Of a stretch of DNA of 64,000 bases, positions 25,341-33,188 are shown one piece after another. Position 1 is the stretch's first letter. Each line of letters starts with the position of its first letter. Both the position numbers and the translations under genes were made by a program. The stretch is from Streptomyces sp. NBC_00250 (GTDB lineage: Bacteria; Actinomycetota; Actinomycetes; Streptomycetales; Streptomycetaceae), in NCBI RefSeq assembly GCF_036192275.1, contig NZ_CP108088.1, forward strand, positions 4,403,501-4,467,500, in the 5' to 3' direction. The notes under the pieces are model-generated. The model did no database searches and was not told the origin of the DNA. It was given only the letters and a program-made list of their open reading frames with translations.

Positions 25341-26558
25341 TCAGTCCGTGGCAGCCCCCTCGGACAGCCGCCCTCCCCTCGCCAGCAGCGCCATCGCGGC
25401 CGCGCACACCAGCCCCACCGCGCACAGCGCGAGCCACGGCACCGCCGACCACCCGGTCACGTCGAGCAGCGCGCCCGTCCCCAGGTTCCCGAGGGTGATC
25501 CCGATCCCGCACACCGTGTTGTAGAGCCCGTAGTGGGTGGCCACCCAGCGCCCCCGGGACAGGGCGACGACGGTGTCCATCTCGTACGGGTAGAGCACCG
25601 CGTTCGCGACGGCCAGGACCGCCGCGCACAGCAGCAGCCCCACCAGCCCCCGGCCGAGGACGGCCGGGAGCAGGAAGGCCCCGCCCATCAGGGCGAGCCC
25701 GAGGACCAGACACCGCTCCCGGCTCAGCCGCCGCTTGCACCAGGCGGTGATCCGCAGCTGCCCGGCCAGCGCGACCAGGGCGGAGACGACGAAGAGCGCC
25801 GTCGTGGGCCCCGTGCCGCCCGCGGCGAGCGGCAGCGCCAGATAGACCTGGAAGGACAGCACGTACGAGCCGGTCATCGCGAGCGAGAAGAACCAGAAGG
25901 TGCGGTGGGAGAGCACCGTACGGAACTGCCCGCGCTCCTCCTTCCCCCTGGCGGCGGCCCCCGAGGTGGGCATGTACCGGAGCTGTACGAGGGTCAGCCC
26001 GGCGAACAGCACCGCCGCCACCACACACGTCAGCCGGAACGACACCCCTGTCAGGGCCACCCCGACGAGCGGCCCGAGCAGGATGCCCGCCTGGTAGTAG
26101 ACGTTGAACAGCGCGAAGGCCTCGACCCGTCGCTCCTCCCCCGCCTCCGCCGCGAGGCAGGCCCGTACGGCGGGGTTGAACAGCGCCCCCGCGAGGCCGG
26201 TCGCCAGCGAGGCGGCGATCAGCATCGGCAGCGACTGCGCGAACGCCAGCGCCCCGAAGCCGACCGTCCGCAGCGCGCAGCCCGCCACGATGAGCGGCTT
26301 GAAGCCGAGCCGGTCGGCGAGCGCCCCGCCGACGAGGAACATGCCCTGCTGCGAGAGGTTCCGGGCGCCGAGGACGAGCCCGACCGCCCAGGCCGCCATG
26401 CCGAGCCCGTCCGCGAGGTGCGCGGCCAGGTACGGCATGAGCATGTAGAAGCCGAGGTTGATGGTGAGCTGGTTGAGGAAGAGGAGCCGTACGGCCGGTT
26501 CGAAGCTACGGCTCTGCTTCCAGACGCCTCCCTCGGGAGGCGCCGCCGTCGTGGTCAA
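25341..26558 (-). CDS. MFS transporter coupled to the cysteine-synthase-like gene
   Basis: About 405 residues with twelve hydrophobic segments (first: [26 protein letters not shown]). The loop 2-3 motif is [17 protein letters not shown]. It probably starts at TTG 26558, whose last bases overlap the TGA stop of the upstream gene (TTGA), so translation is expected to be coupled; the long open frame upstream to 27170 is only the shadow of that gene. The pairing suggests export of the amino acid made by its partner, or of a derivative, but the substrate is not known. The C-terminal tail [11 protein letters not shown] is short. Confidence 0.85.
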   Translation of the reverse strand: MTTTAAPPEGGVWKQSRSFEPAVRLLFLNQLTINLGFYMLMPYLAAHLADGLGMAAWAVGLVLGARNLSQQGMFLVGGALADRLGFKPLIVAGCALRTVGFGALAFAQSLPMLIAASLATGLAGALFNPAVRACLAAEAGEERRVEAFALFNVYYQAGILLGPLVGVALTGVSFRLTCVVAAVLFAGLTLVQLRYMPTSGAAARGKEERGQFRTVLSHRTFWFFSLAMTGSYVLSFQVYLALPLAAGGTGPTTALFVVSALVALAGQLRITAWCKRRLSRERCLVLGLALMGGAFLLPAVLGRGLVGLLLCAAVLAVANAVLYPYEMDTVVALSRGRWVATHYGLYNTVCGIGITLGNLGTGALLDVTGWSAVPWLALCAVGLVCAAAMALLARGGRLSEGAATD

Positions 26559-27595
26559 CGCGCCGACCCCGTCCGGTCGATGACCTTGCGGGTCCAGCCG
26601 CTGACCGTGTCGGCGGAGACGTACCCGGCCGGATCCTCCCGTACGGGCCCGTCGAGGAGGCCGTGGGCCGCGCAGAACTCGTCGTTGAAGACGGTGTCGA
26701 AGTACCGCTGCGGCCCGTCGGGGAAGACGGCCGCGATCCGTGTCCCGCGCGGCCGGGTGCGGGCCAGCCATCCGGCGACCAGCGCGACCGCGCCCACGCT
26801 CCAGCCGCCCGTCGCGAACTGACGCGAGGCCAGGCGGCGGGCCGCCCGTACCGCCTCCGCGGGGCCCACCCAGTGGATCTCGTCGAAGGCGCCGTGGTCC
26901 ACGTTGCCCGGGTGGATGGAGGAGCCGAGGCCGCGCATCAGCCGCTCCCCGGCCGGCAGGCCGAAGACGGTGGAGCCGATGGAGTCCACGCCGACGAGTT
27001 CGAGGGCGGGGCTGCTGGTGGCGCGCAGGGCCCGGGAGATGCCGGCCGAGTGGCCGCCGGTGCCGACGGCGCAGACGAGGACGTCGATCCGGTCGAGCTG
27101 CCCGGACAGTTCGGCGGCGAGCCCCGCGTACGCGTCGGGGTTGTCGGGGTTCCCGTACTGGTTGGGCCACCAGGCCCCGTCGAGGCTCACGAGCAGCTCG
27201 GCGACCCGGTCCATCCGGGCCTGTTGCCAGCCGCCCTCCGGGCTCGGCTCGCGTACGACATGGACCTGGGCGCCGTGGGCGACGAGCATCCGCTCGACGA
27301 TCGGCTCCAGACCGGGATCGGTGACGACGTGCACCGGATGCCCGTGGAGCACCCCGGCGAGGGCGAGTCCGAGGCCGAGGGTCCCGGAGGTCGACTCGAC
27401 GATCGGGGCGCCGGGCCGCAGCTCACCGCGGCGGCGGGCCTGTTCGACCATGTAGAGGGCGGCACGGTCCTTGATGCCGCCGAAGTTGAAGCCTTCGAGC
27501 TTGGCCCAGTAGCCGTCGTCCGTGCGGAGGACGGGAGTGTTGCCGACGGTCTGCTCGGCGACGGGCAGCAGACTGCCGGACAGCAGGTTGTTCAT
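26555..27595 (-). CDS. PLP-dependent cysteine-synthase-family enzyme
   Basis: 346 residues of fold-type II PLP enzyme. The Schiff-base lysine is in [14 protein letters not shown], the phosphate-binding loop is [13 protein letters not shown], and the second PLP loop is [13 protein letters not shown]. The reaction is probably beta-replacement on O-acetyl- or O-phosphoserine or a related amino acid; SbnA-like synthesis of an unusual diamino acid is also conceivable. ATG 27595 has AAGGA nine bases upstream, whereas ATG 27604 directly abuts it. The stop overlaps the start of the MFS gene, so the two act together. It is not the housekeeping CysK or CysM by its diverged sequence. Confidence 0.85.
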   Translation of the reverse strand: MNNLLSGSLLPVAEQTVGNTPVLRTDDGYWAKLEGFNFGGIKDRAALYMVEQARRRGELRPGAPIVESTSGTLGLGLALAGVLHGHPVHVVTDPGLEPIVERMLVAHGAQVHVVREPSPEGGWQQARMDRVAELLVSLDGAWWPNQYGNPDNPDAYAGLAAELSGQLDRIDVLVCAVGTGGHSAGISRALRATSSPALELVGVDSIGSTVFGLPAGERLMRGLGSSIHPGNVDHGAFDEIHWVGPAEAVRAARRLASRQFATGGWSVGAVALVAGWLARTRPRGTRIAAVFPDGPQRYFDTVFNDEFCAAHGLLDGPVREDPAGYVSADTVSGWTRKVIDRTGSAR

Positions 27596-27659
27596 GGGTG
27601 GCATGTCCTTGGGGTTGGCACGCGGAAAGGGACCTGGTCACGCAAGGGCGAGACCCGGC

Positions 27660-28049
27660 TCAGTTCCGGTCCACTCCGAGGGCGATGAGCAGCCGACCCG
27701 GCTCGGGGCCGGGTCCCGCCCTGCCCCGGACACAGCGCGCGCGGGGATCGGTGCGGAGGTCGGCCGCGTACGGCAGGAGTACGGCTCCGCCCGAGTCCGG
27801 CGCGGCGAGGGGCGCGGCGGAGGCCTGCGCGGGGAGATGGGCGTCGAAGGACCACGCCTCTCCGGGCCGCTCGCAGCCGTGCGGCGGCGCGGGGGCCGAG
27901 ACGAGCGTCGCGGAGCCCGAGGGGGGCAGCACATGGCCGTGCGAGCCGTGGCAGACGCTGACGAGGAGGGTGAGGAGCGCGAACAGGACGGGCAGGACGA
28001 GGACGGCGGGCGCCCGCCGTCGCACATCACCCACACGCTTGTCACTCAT
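27660..28049 (-). CDS. Small secreted or membrane-anchored hypothetical protein
   Basis: 129 residues that I do not recognise. A basic N-terminus (DKRVGDVRRR) and one hydrophobic segment (APAVLVLPVLFALLTLLVSV) act as signal peptide or anchor. A CHGSHGH motif that could bind metal comes next, then an Ala/Pro-rich tail with two further Cys. Codon bias supports a real gene. It lies 64 bp upstream of the cysteine-synthase-like gene on the same strand and may be co-transcribed. ATG 28049 is chosen over ATG 28076. Confidence 0.6.
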   Translation of the reverse strand: MSDKRVGDVRRRAPAVLVLPVLFALLTLLVSVCHGSHGHVLPPSGSATLVSAPAPPHGCERPGEAWSFDAHLPAQASAAPLAAPDSGGAVLLPYAADLRTDPRARCVRGRAGPGPEPGRLLIALGVDRN

Positions 28050-28159
28050 GGTGCGCGTGACACTACGGTGGGGCAACGCGCACCCGCAAAGAGGCGGGCA
28101 CGGTTTTGGCCACCGTTTACTTCAGACAGCCGGGGCTTCCGACAGCCGGGCCGGAGGCG

Positions 28160-28900
28160 CTACAGGTTCCGCTCCGCGTAGATCTCCATCGCGTCCCGGA
28201 CCAGGACGGCGGTGCCCTCACCGTGCTTGTCGTAGTTCACGGTGAAGCGCGGGTCGTCGACGTACATGCGGCCGAGGCCGATCACGTACTCCTTGCTCGG
28301 GGTCGTGGTGGTGGAAAGCCACGCGACCTGGCGCCGCGCGATGGCCTGCACCTCGTCGCTGCCGGCGGCGAGGCCGTCCTTGAGCGCCCGCGCGAAGTCC
28401 CGGGCGATGCCGGCCTGCTCGTCCATGAACGCCTTCTTCTGCGCCGCGGTGAGCGAGCGCCACCAGCGGTCGCCCTTCTCGTACGCGTCGCGGCCCCAGC
28501 GCTCGGTGACCTCCTCCTCGTACACCGTGTGGTCGAAACCGTCGAACACTTCGTCGGCCATGAGCTCTTCTCCGTTCTCGGTCTTGTGGAGAGTGGTCCG
28601 CACCGAGGCGATCTGCCGTCCGATGCGCTCGCGCTCCTGCTCCAGGAGGGCGAGATGGGTGCGCAGGGCGGCGGAGGTGTCCCGCTGCCCCGCGAGGACC
28701 TCGGCGATGGCGGGCAGCGAGAGCCCCAGCTCGCGCAGCAGCAGGATCCGCTGCAGCCGCACGAGCGCCGCCTGGTCGTAGTACCGGTAACCGTTCGCGC
28801 CGATCCGGCTCGGCTCCAGCAGTCCGCGGTCTCCGTAGTGCCGGAGGGTGCGACTGGTGGTGCCGGCCTTCTTGGCGATCTCTTGGATCGACCACTCCAT
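28160..28900 (-). CDS. MerR-family regulator with TipAS-type C-terminal domain
   Basis: 246 residues. The MerR DNA-binding domain (about 1-70) reads MEWSIQEIAKKAGTTSRTLRHYGDRGLL...GYRYYDQAALVRLQRI, followed by a coiled-coil dimerisation helix (about 75-115). The C-terminal about 130 residues (VFDGFDHTVYEEEVTERWG...DPRFTVNYDKHGEGTAVLVRDAMEIYA) match the TipAS antibiotic-binding domain, which in TipAL captures thiopeptides. It is probably an autoactivating drug-responsive regulator; no target transporter is adjacent. The start is at ATG 28900, placed by the promoter immediately upstream, which would make a leaderless transcript. Confidence 0.9.
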   Translation of the reverse strand: MEWSIQEIAKKAGTTSRTLRHYGDRGLLEPSRIGANGYRYYDQAALVRLQRILLLRELGLSLPAIAEVLAGQRDTSAALRTHLALLEQERERIGRQIASVRTTLHKTENGEELMADEVFDGFDHTVYEEEVTERWGRDAYEKGDRWWRSLTAAQKKAFMDEQAGIARDFARALKDGLAAGSDEVQAIARRQVAWLSTTTTPSKEYVIGLGRMYVDDPRFTVNYDKHGEGTAVLVRDAMEIYAERNL

Positions 28901-28908
28901 GCCGAGAA

Positions 28909-28939
28909 CGCTAAATCTTGACGTTGCGTAAAGGTCAAG
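28909..28939 (-). promoter_or_regulatory. MerR-type promoter with 19-bp spacer and dyad operator
   Basis: On the minus strand TTGACC (-35) and TAGCGT (-10) are separated by 19 bp, the over-long spacer that MerR proteins correct by DNA distortion. The dyad CTTGAC-N11-GTCAAG (28917-28939) overlaps the -35 and spacer, the standard MerR operator position. The predicted transcription start falls within two or three bases of ATG 28900. Confidence 0.72.
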
Positions 28940-28960
28940 CCCGAAGGACGACAACACGAC

Positions 28961-28995
28961 GAAGGCCCGGATCCAGTGACTGGATCCGGGCCTTC
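28961..28995 (-). terminator. Terminator of tRNA-fMet
   Basis: Perfect 17-bp arms (GAAGGCCCGGATCCAGT and complement) separated by one base lie just downstream of the leftward tRNA gene. Confidence 0.85.
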
Positions 28996-29008
28996 GTTTG
29001 CTACTGAG

Positions 29009-29082
29009 TAGCGGGGACAGGATTTGAACCTGCGACCTCTGGGTTATGAGCCCAGCGAGCTACCGAGCTGCTCCACCCCGCG
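29009..29082 (-). tRNA. Initiator tRNA-fMet (CAT)
   Basis: A 74-nt cloverleaf with anticodon loop CTCATAA. Two initiator hallmarks are present: a mismatched 1-72 pair (C1 opposite T72) and three consecutive G-C pairs in the anticodon stem (GGG/CCC). The T-loop is GGTTCAAATCC. CCA is not encoded. A possible promoter, TTCGTG-N18-TAGAGT (-10 at 29095-29100), precedes it. Confidence 0.95.
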
Positions 29083-29135
29083 TCGGTAAACACGACTCTA
29101 CGGCATGACCGGGGCGATCACGAAATCGGTTTACG

Positions 29136-29630
29136 TCAGCACCCGCAGTCGTCGGAGTCGACCGGCGCCGTGAGGGGGTCCGCGGCCTTCTCCGCGGGGC
29201 CCTCCCACGTCTCGTACGCAAAGCCCTCGCGCACCCAGTACTCGAAGCCGCCGAGCATCTCCTTCACCTGGAAGCCCAGCTCGGCGAGGGCCAGCGCGGC
29301 GCGCGTGGCGCCGTTGCAGCCGGGGCCCCAGCAGTACGTGACGACCGGCACGGACCGGTCGAGCAGCTGCTCGGCCTGCTCGGGGATGAGCGCGGTCGGC
29401 AGGTGGATCGCGCCGGGGACGTGCCCCTGGTCCCAGGAGGCGGTCGACCGCGAGTCGATCACCACGAAGCCCGGGTCGGTGCCGTCGGTGGCCGCGGTGG
29501 CCAGGGTGGAGGCCACGTCGGAGACATCGGCGTGGAAGGCGAGGCTCGCGGAGAAGTACGCGGCCGCGGCGGCGGGAGAGGCCGGCGGGGTGCGGAGTAC
29601 GGGGTTGACCTGCGGCGTTGTCGTCGTCAT
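29136..29630 (-). CDS. Rhodanese-domain sulfurtransferase
   Basis: 164 residues, mostly one rhodanese domain. FVVIDSRSTASWDQGHVPGAIHLP provides the conserved Asp-Ser/Arg and GHVPGA signatures, and VVTYCWGPGCNGATRAALAL contains the active-site Cys loop. The segment LGGFEYWVREGF follows. The protein ends DDCGC, with two extra Cys that could bind metal or take part in redox chemistry. The start is ATG 29630: TAGATT lies seven bases upstream with TTCAGC 17 bp further, which implies a leaderless mRNA. It is divergent from the ECF41 sigma gene. Confidence 0.9.
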   Translation of the reverse strand: MTTTTPQVNPVLRTPPASPAAAAAYFSASLAFHADVSDVASTLATAATDGTDPGFVVIDSRSTASWDQGHVPGAIHLPTALIPEQAEQLLDRSVPVVTYCWGPGCNGATRAALALAELGFQVKEMLGGFEYWVREGFAYETWEGPAEKAADPLTAPVDSDDCGC

Positions 29631-29637
29631 GGTGATC

Positions 29638-29666
29638 AATCTACGGACGAAGATCACCGTGCTGAA
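29638..29666 (-). promoter_or_regulatory. Leaderless promoter of the rhodanese gene
   Basis: TTCAGC (29661-29666), 17-bp spacer, TAGATT (29638-29643), then seven bases to ATG 29630 on the minus strand. Confidence 0.5.
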
Positions 29667-29791
29667 GTGACGATCCACGGTGGTCGGGGGCACCGACCGG
29701 GGAATCCCGGGCGTTCGCCGGGGGACGGCGTGGATCTCACGCATCGGGACTGCGAGAGCCGCCGTCACCGCTTCCGCCACCTCCGCGCCGG

Positions 29792-29818
29792 TGTCACATC
29801 GGCGCGGTTCCATCCGTC
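29792..29818 (+). promoter_or_regulatory. ECF41-type promoter (autoregulation)
   Basis: TGTCACA (29792-29798), exactly 16 bp, then CGTC (29815-29818). These are the -35 and -10 elements published for ECF41 sigma factors, and they sit directly upstream of an ECF41 gene. Confidence 0.8.
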
Positions 29819-29856
29819 ATGAGGACATGACGGGACGCGAACGGGGAGATCGACGA

Positions 29857-30777
29857 GTGGACAAGGACCGCGAGAACCACACCGACACGGACCTGCTGGC
29901 CCGGCGCTTCGAGGCCGACCGGGGGCACCTGCGGGCGGTGGCCTACCGGATGCTGGGCTCGCTCAGCGAGGCCGAGGACGCCGTCCAGGAGGCCTGGTTC
30001 AAGCTCAGCCGCAGCGACGTCAGCGCGGTGGAGAACCTCAGCGGCTGGCTGACCACCGTCGTCGGCCGCGTCTGCCTCGACATGCTCCGCTCGCGCGGCT
30101 CGCGCCGCGAGGACCCGCTGGAGTACTACGTCCCCGACCCGATCGTCCGGGTCGCCGACACCACCGACCCGGAGCACGCAGCCGAGGTCACCGAGTCCGT
30201 CGGCCTGGCGCTCCTCGTCGTCCTGGACACCCTGGGACCGGCGGAGCGGCTCGCGTTCGTCCTGCACGACATGTTCGCCGTCTCCTTCGACGAGATCGCG
30301 CGGATCGTCGACCGCACCCCGGCCGCCACCCGCCAGCTCGCCAGCCGCGCCCGCCGCCGCGTGCAGGACGCCACCCCCGCCGCCGGGCCCGACGCGCGCC
30401 GCCAGCGGGAGATCGCCGACGCCTTCCTCGCCGCCGCCCACGGCGGCGACTTCGAGGGGCTGCTCGCCGTCCTCGACCCCGACGTGGTGCTGCGCGCGGA
30501 CGGCGGCCGGACCCTCGCGGCCGTCTCCAAGGTCGTCCGGGGCGCCGAGGCCGTCATCTCGCAGGCGCTCACCTACGCCAAGTTCCGTACGGGAGCACTG
30601 CGGATGGTCGTCAACGGCGCACCCGCGGTCCTGTCGGTCTCCAACGGACGCCCGGCCGCACTCATGTCGTTCACCATCTCCGGGGACCGGATCGTCGGGC
30701 TCCAGATCCTGGCGGATCCGGAGCGGCTCGCCGCGCTCGGCCTCTCGGAGGAGGACCTGGCCCGCGCCACGTACTGA
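29857..30777 (+). CDS. ECF41-group sigma factor (SigJ-like)
   Basis: 306 residues. Sigma region 2 (LARRFEADRGHLRAVAYRML...EDAVQEAWFKL) and region 4 (LGPAERLAFVLHDMFAVSFDEIARI) precede a SnoaL/NTF2-like C-terminal domain (about 190-300) that in ECF41 proteins replaces a separate anti-sigma factor. The inter-region WLTTVVGRVCLDMLRSR and a weakened DGGGK-like motif (DGGRT) are present. GTG 29857 is preceded by GGGGAGA at seven bases; ATG 29827 is possible. ECF41 genes normally adjoin a COE-type (carboxymuconolactone decarboxylase, oxidoreductase, epimerase) gene. None is here, and the rhodanese gene is divergent. Confidence 0.88.
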   Translation: MDKDRENHTDTDLLARRFEADRGHLRAVAYRMLGSLSEAEDAVQEAWFKLSRSDVSAVENLSGWLTTVVGRVCLDMLRSRGSRREDPLEYYVPDPIVRVADTTDPEHAAEVTESVGLALLVVLDTLGPAERLAFVLHDMFAVSFDEIARIVDRTPAATRQLASRARRRVQDATPAAGPDARRQREIADAFLAAAHGGDFEGLLAVLDPDVVLRADGGRTLAAVSKVVRGAEAVISQALTYAKFRTGALRMVVNGAPAVLSVSNGRPAALMSFTISGDRIVGLQILADPERLAALGLSEEDLARATY

Positions 30778-30808
30778 CGCGGCCGGGGCGCGTACCGCTG
30801 ACGCCCGG

Positions 30809-31408
30809 TCACTTCCCCCTGGCGGCCGCCAAGGAGGCCCCGGCCGCCAGGGAGACGGCGGCGCTCGCGATGCCGAGGACTGCGCCCGCGGCGACATCAC
30901 CCGGGTAGTGCACCCCGGTGTGGACGCGGGAGTAGCCCACGGCCATCGCAAGGATCTCCAGGGGCACGGCCGCCGGCGGCAGCACCACGCCCACGGCGGT
31001 GGCGAAGGCGACCGCCGACGCGGTGTGCCCGGAGGGGAACGAGGCCGAGTCCGGCATCGGCACATGGCGGCCCACCACGACGCGGGCCGCCTCCCGGTCC
31101 GGCCGCGGCCTGCGGACGAGACGCTTGCCCAGCAGGTTGGCCGTGGCCGAGGCGACGGCGATGGCCCCGAGGCCGGCGAGGGCCGCCCGGCGCGGCCGCC
31201 CGGGCACCAGGGCGAGCGTGGCCGCCACGGCGAACGAGATCTTGGAATGATCGGCCGCGTTCGAGAGCCTGCGGAATCCCGAGTCGAGCGTGGGTGTGGG
31301 GGTGGCGGCCACGGCGGCGTACACGGCCCCGTCGATCGCCCTGAGGTCCCTGAGGACGGCCCGGACGGGATGCGTGGTCGTGGTGGTGGTCGGCGTCGTC
31401 CCGGTCAT
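30809..31408 (-). CDS. PAP2-family membrane phosphatase
   Basis: 199 residues, a membrane lipid phosphatase. The three-part acid phosphatase signature is intact: KRLVRRPRPDR, PSGHTASAVAFA and SRVHTGVHYPGDVAAG. Four to five hydrophobic helices surround it. The substrate is likely phosphatidic acid or an isoprenoid diphosphate at the outer membrane face. The gene starts 6 bp after the stop of the diacylglycerol-kinase-like gene, so the two form an operon with opposite chemistry on lipid phosphates. Confidence 0.92.
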   Translation of the reverse strand: MTGTTPTTTTTTHPVRAVLRDLRAIDGAVYAAVAATPTPTLDSGFRRLSNAADHSKISFAVAATLALVPGRPRRAALAGLGAIAVASATANLLGKRLVRRPRPDREAARVVVGRHVPMPDSASFPSGHTASAVAFATAVGVVLPPAAVPLEILAMAVGYSRVHTGVHYPGDVAAGAVLGIASAAVSLAAGASLAAARGK

Positions 31409-31414
31409 GTGCCG

Positions 31415-32812
31415 CTAGCTCCTCGGGGAGGGTTGGAAGGCGATTTCGGTGATGCGCCGCCAGTCCATGGGCGGCCGGGGCTCGATGACGCCGGGGCGGT
31501 GGCGCGGCACGAGGACCCGCAGGGCGCGGGGGCGGAGGGTGCAGACCACGGGGGTGGGCAGGGTCAGCGCCTCACCGTCGACGGCGACGGCGATGGTCCC
31601 GTCCGAGCTCCCGGCCGGCCCCGCACCCGGCCCCGGGGCCTTCCCCGTCACCTCGACGCGCGCGGCCGTCAGGACGTTCAAGCCGGCCGACTGGGTGCCC
31701 CGTACGGCCATCTCGGCGGCCTGTGCGGCCCCGTCGACGCGGATGGCGATCACCCCGAGCTCGCCGCCGTCCAGGCGCGGTCTGCGGGCCGCGGCGGCGC
31801 CGAACGGATCGGGCGCCGCGTACGAGTTGTTGCTGACGAGGAGGGCCTGCTGCGCGGGCAGCCGGAGGCCGTCGGCGGTGGCGTCGAGACGGTCGCCCTC
31901 ACCGCCCTGGAGCAGGTCGGGCAGGACGTCGACGGCGGTGCCCGCCTTGGCGTCGCGGTACTCGGGGCGCTGGACGACATCGGCGTACACACCGAAGGAG
32001 ACGGTGTTGACGAAGGCCCGCCCGGAGACCGAGCCGAGGTCGACGCGGAGTTCCTCACCGTCGACGAGGGCGTCGAGGCAGGTGGCCGGGTCGGCGCGGT
32101 CGAGGCCCAGGTCGAGGGCGAAGTGGTTGCGGGTTCCGGCGGAGATGACGAGGAACGGCAGGTCGTGCTCGGCGGCCACGGCGGCGACGAGCGCCTGCGT
32201 GCCGTCGCCGCCGGCCACCCCGAGCAGGTCGGCGCCGTCGGCGACGGCCTGCCGGGCGAGCGCGGCGACATCGGTCTCGACGGACGGGTCGATGACGACG
32301 ACCCGGGCGCCCAGCTTCTCGGCGCGCTCGACGAGGCGGAAGCGGGCGACCTTCCCGCCCCCGGACTTCGGGTTCATGATCAGCACGGGCCGCTGCGGCC
32401 GTGGCCGCCGCTCCCCGCGTACGAGGCCGGCCCGCGCACCCCGCCCCTTGCCGTCCAGGTCGCGGAGACGCCGCAGGGCGGCCCGCGCGCAGAGCAGCGC
32501 CACGCTCCACAGCCCGACGGCGGTGAGCGCGGTCAGCCACAGCCCCCAGACGACGTACAGGACGAGGACGAGGAGGGGCGCGGCGACGGCGAGCAGCGCG
32601 CCGAGCACCCGCAACGGCCCGCGGTGGGCGAGGAACCACCAGATGCCCACGGCCGAACAGGCGAGCCCCAGGAGCGCGCTCACGAGGACGAGCAGCCCGC
32701 CGGCGCCGAGCCCCGTCAGCAGCAGCAGCACCGTCGCCGCGGCCGCACCGAGGGCCCACCGGGCCAGGGTCCGGGCCTCCCCCATCGGATCACCGGATCC
32801 GTTCACCGTCAT
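31415..32812 (-). CDS. Diacylglycerol-kinase-family lipid kinase with membrane domain
   Basis: 465 residues. An N-terminal membrane region with about four helices (residues 15-115) precedes a catalytic DAGK domain. The phosphate-binding entry is VLIMNPKSGGGKVARF, the nucleotide-binding GGDGT is in LGVAGGDGTQALV, and SAGTRNHFALDLGL follows. The C-terminal part contains the family beta-sandwich (VAVDGEALTLPTPVV). It probably phosphorylates diacylglycerol or a related lipid. GGAGG before ATG 32812 sets the start. It is the first gene of a two-gene unit with the PAP2 phosphatase. Confidence 0.9.
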   Translation of the reverse strand: MTVNGSGDPMGEARTLARWALGAAAATVLLLLTGLGAGGLLVLVSALLGLACSAVGIWWFLAHRGPLRVLGALLAVAAPLLVLVLYVVWGLWLTALTAVGLWSVALLCARAALRRLRDLDGKGRGARAGLVRGERRPRPQRPVLIMNPKSGGGKVARFRLVERAEKLGARVVVIDPSVETDVAALARQAVADGADLLGVAGGDGTQALVAAVAAEHDLPFLVISAGTRNHFALDLGLDRADPATCLDALVDGEELRVDLGSVSGRAFVNTVSFGVYADVVQRPEYRDAKAGTAVDVLPDLLQGGEGDRLDATADGLRLPAQQALLVSNNSYAAPDPFGAAAARRPRLDGGELGVIAIRVDGAAQAAEMAVRGTQSAGLNVLTAARVEVTGKAPGPGAGPAGSSDGTIAVAVDGEALTLPTPVVCTLRPRALRVLVPRHRPGVIEPRPPMDWRRITEIAFQPSPRS

Positions 32813-32885
32813 GGTCCCCACCTCCACGCTCAGCGTCCATGCTCCAGATTCCCCCACGGTCCCGCACGCCGTGCCCGGGAACGAT

Positions 32886-32923
32886 GAAGCGCCCCGACCG
32901 GTCGAAACCGGTCGGGGCGCTTC
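32886..32923 (-). terminator. Terminator of tRNA-Lys
   Basis: A 17-bp perfect stem (GAAGCGCCCCGACCGGT and complement) with a CGAA loop lies 40 bp downstream of the tRNA on the minus strand. Confidence 0.85.
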
Positions 32924-32962
32924 TCGGCGGTCGGGAGGTCGCAACCCCCCGCCCGCCACACG

Positions 32963-33035
32963 TAGGCCGTGTGGGACTCGAACCCACAACCAACGGATTA
33001 AAAGTCCGCTGCTCTGCCAATTGAGCTAACGGCCC
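32963..33035 (-). tRNA. tRNA-Lys (TTT)
   Basis: A 73-nt cloverleaf starting GGGCCGTTAGCTCAATTGG with anticodon loop CTTTTAA and T-loop GGTTCGAGTCC. The acceptor stem closes with a G-T wobble at 1-72, and CCA is not encoded. A promoter TCGGTT-N17-TATGCT (-10 at 33056-33061) is visible upstream. Confidence 0.95.
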
Positions 33036-33055
33036 GTGGACAAGCACACCCGTGC

Positions 33056-33084
33056 AGCATAGCCCGAGAGATCCCCCGAACCGA
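33056..33084 (-). promoter_or_regulatory. tRNA-Lys promoter
   Basis: On the minus strand TCGGTT (33079-33084), 17 bp and TATGCT (33056-33061). The predicted start is about 15 bp upstream of the mature tRNA. Confidence 0.55.
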
Positions 33085-33124
33085 TCGGGTATCCGACACG
33101 GCGTGGATCAGTCGCCGGAACAAC

Positions 33125-33168
33125 GAGCAGGGCCCGTACATCACCGAAGTGTCGTACGGGCCCTGCTC
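33125..33168 (-). terminator. Terminator of the DEAD-box helicase gene
   Basis: GAGCAGGGCCCGTAC and its exact complement (15 bp) flank a 14-base loop, starting 20 bp beyond the stop codon. Confidence 0.85.
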
Positions 33169-33188
33169 CGCTGTCAGGTCAGTCGACC

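Noticed and set aside
25341..27170. 609-codon version of the MFS protein
   Set aside because: The first 200 codons run over the cysteine-synthase-like gene in another frame and have no hydrophobic character; the true start is near 26558.
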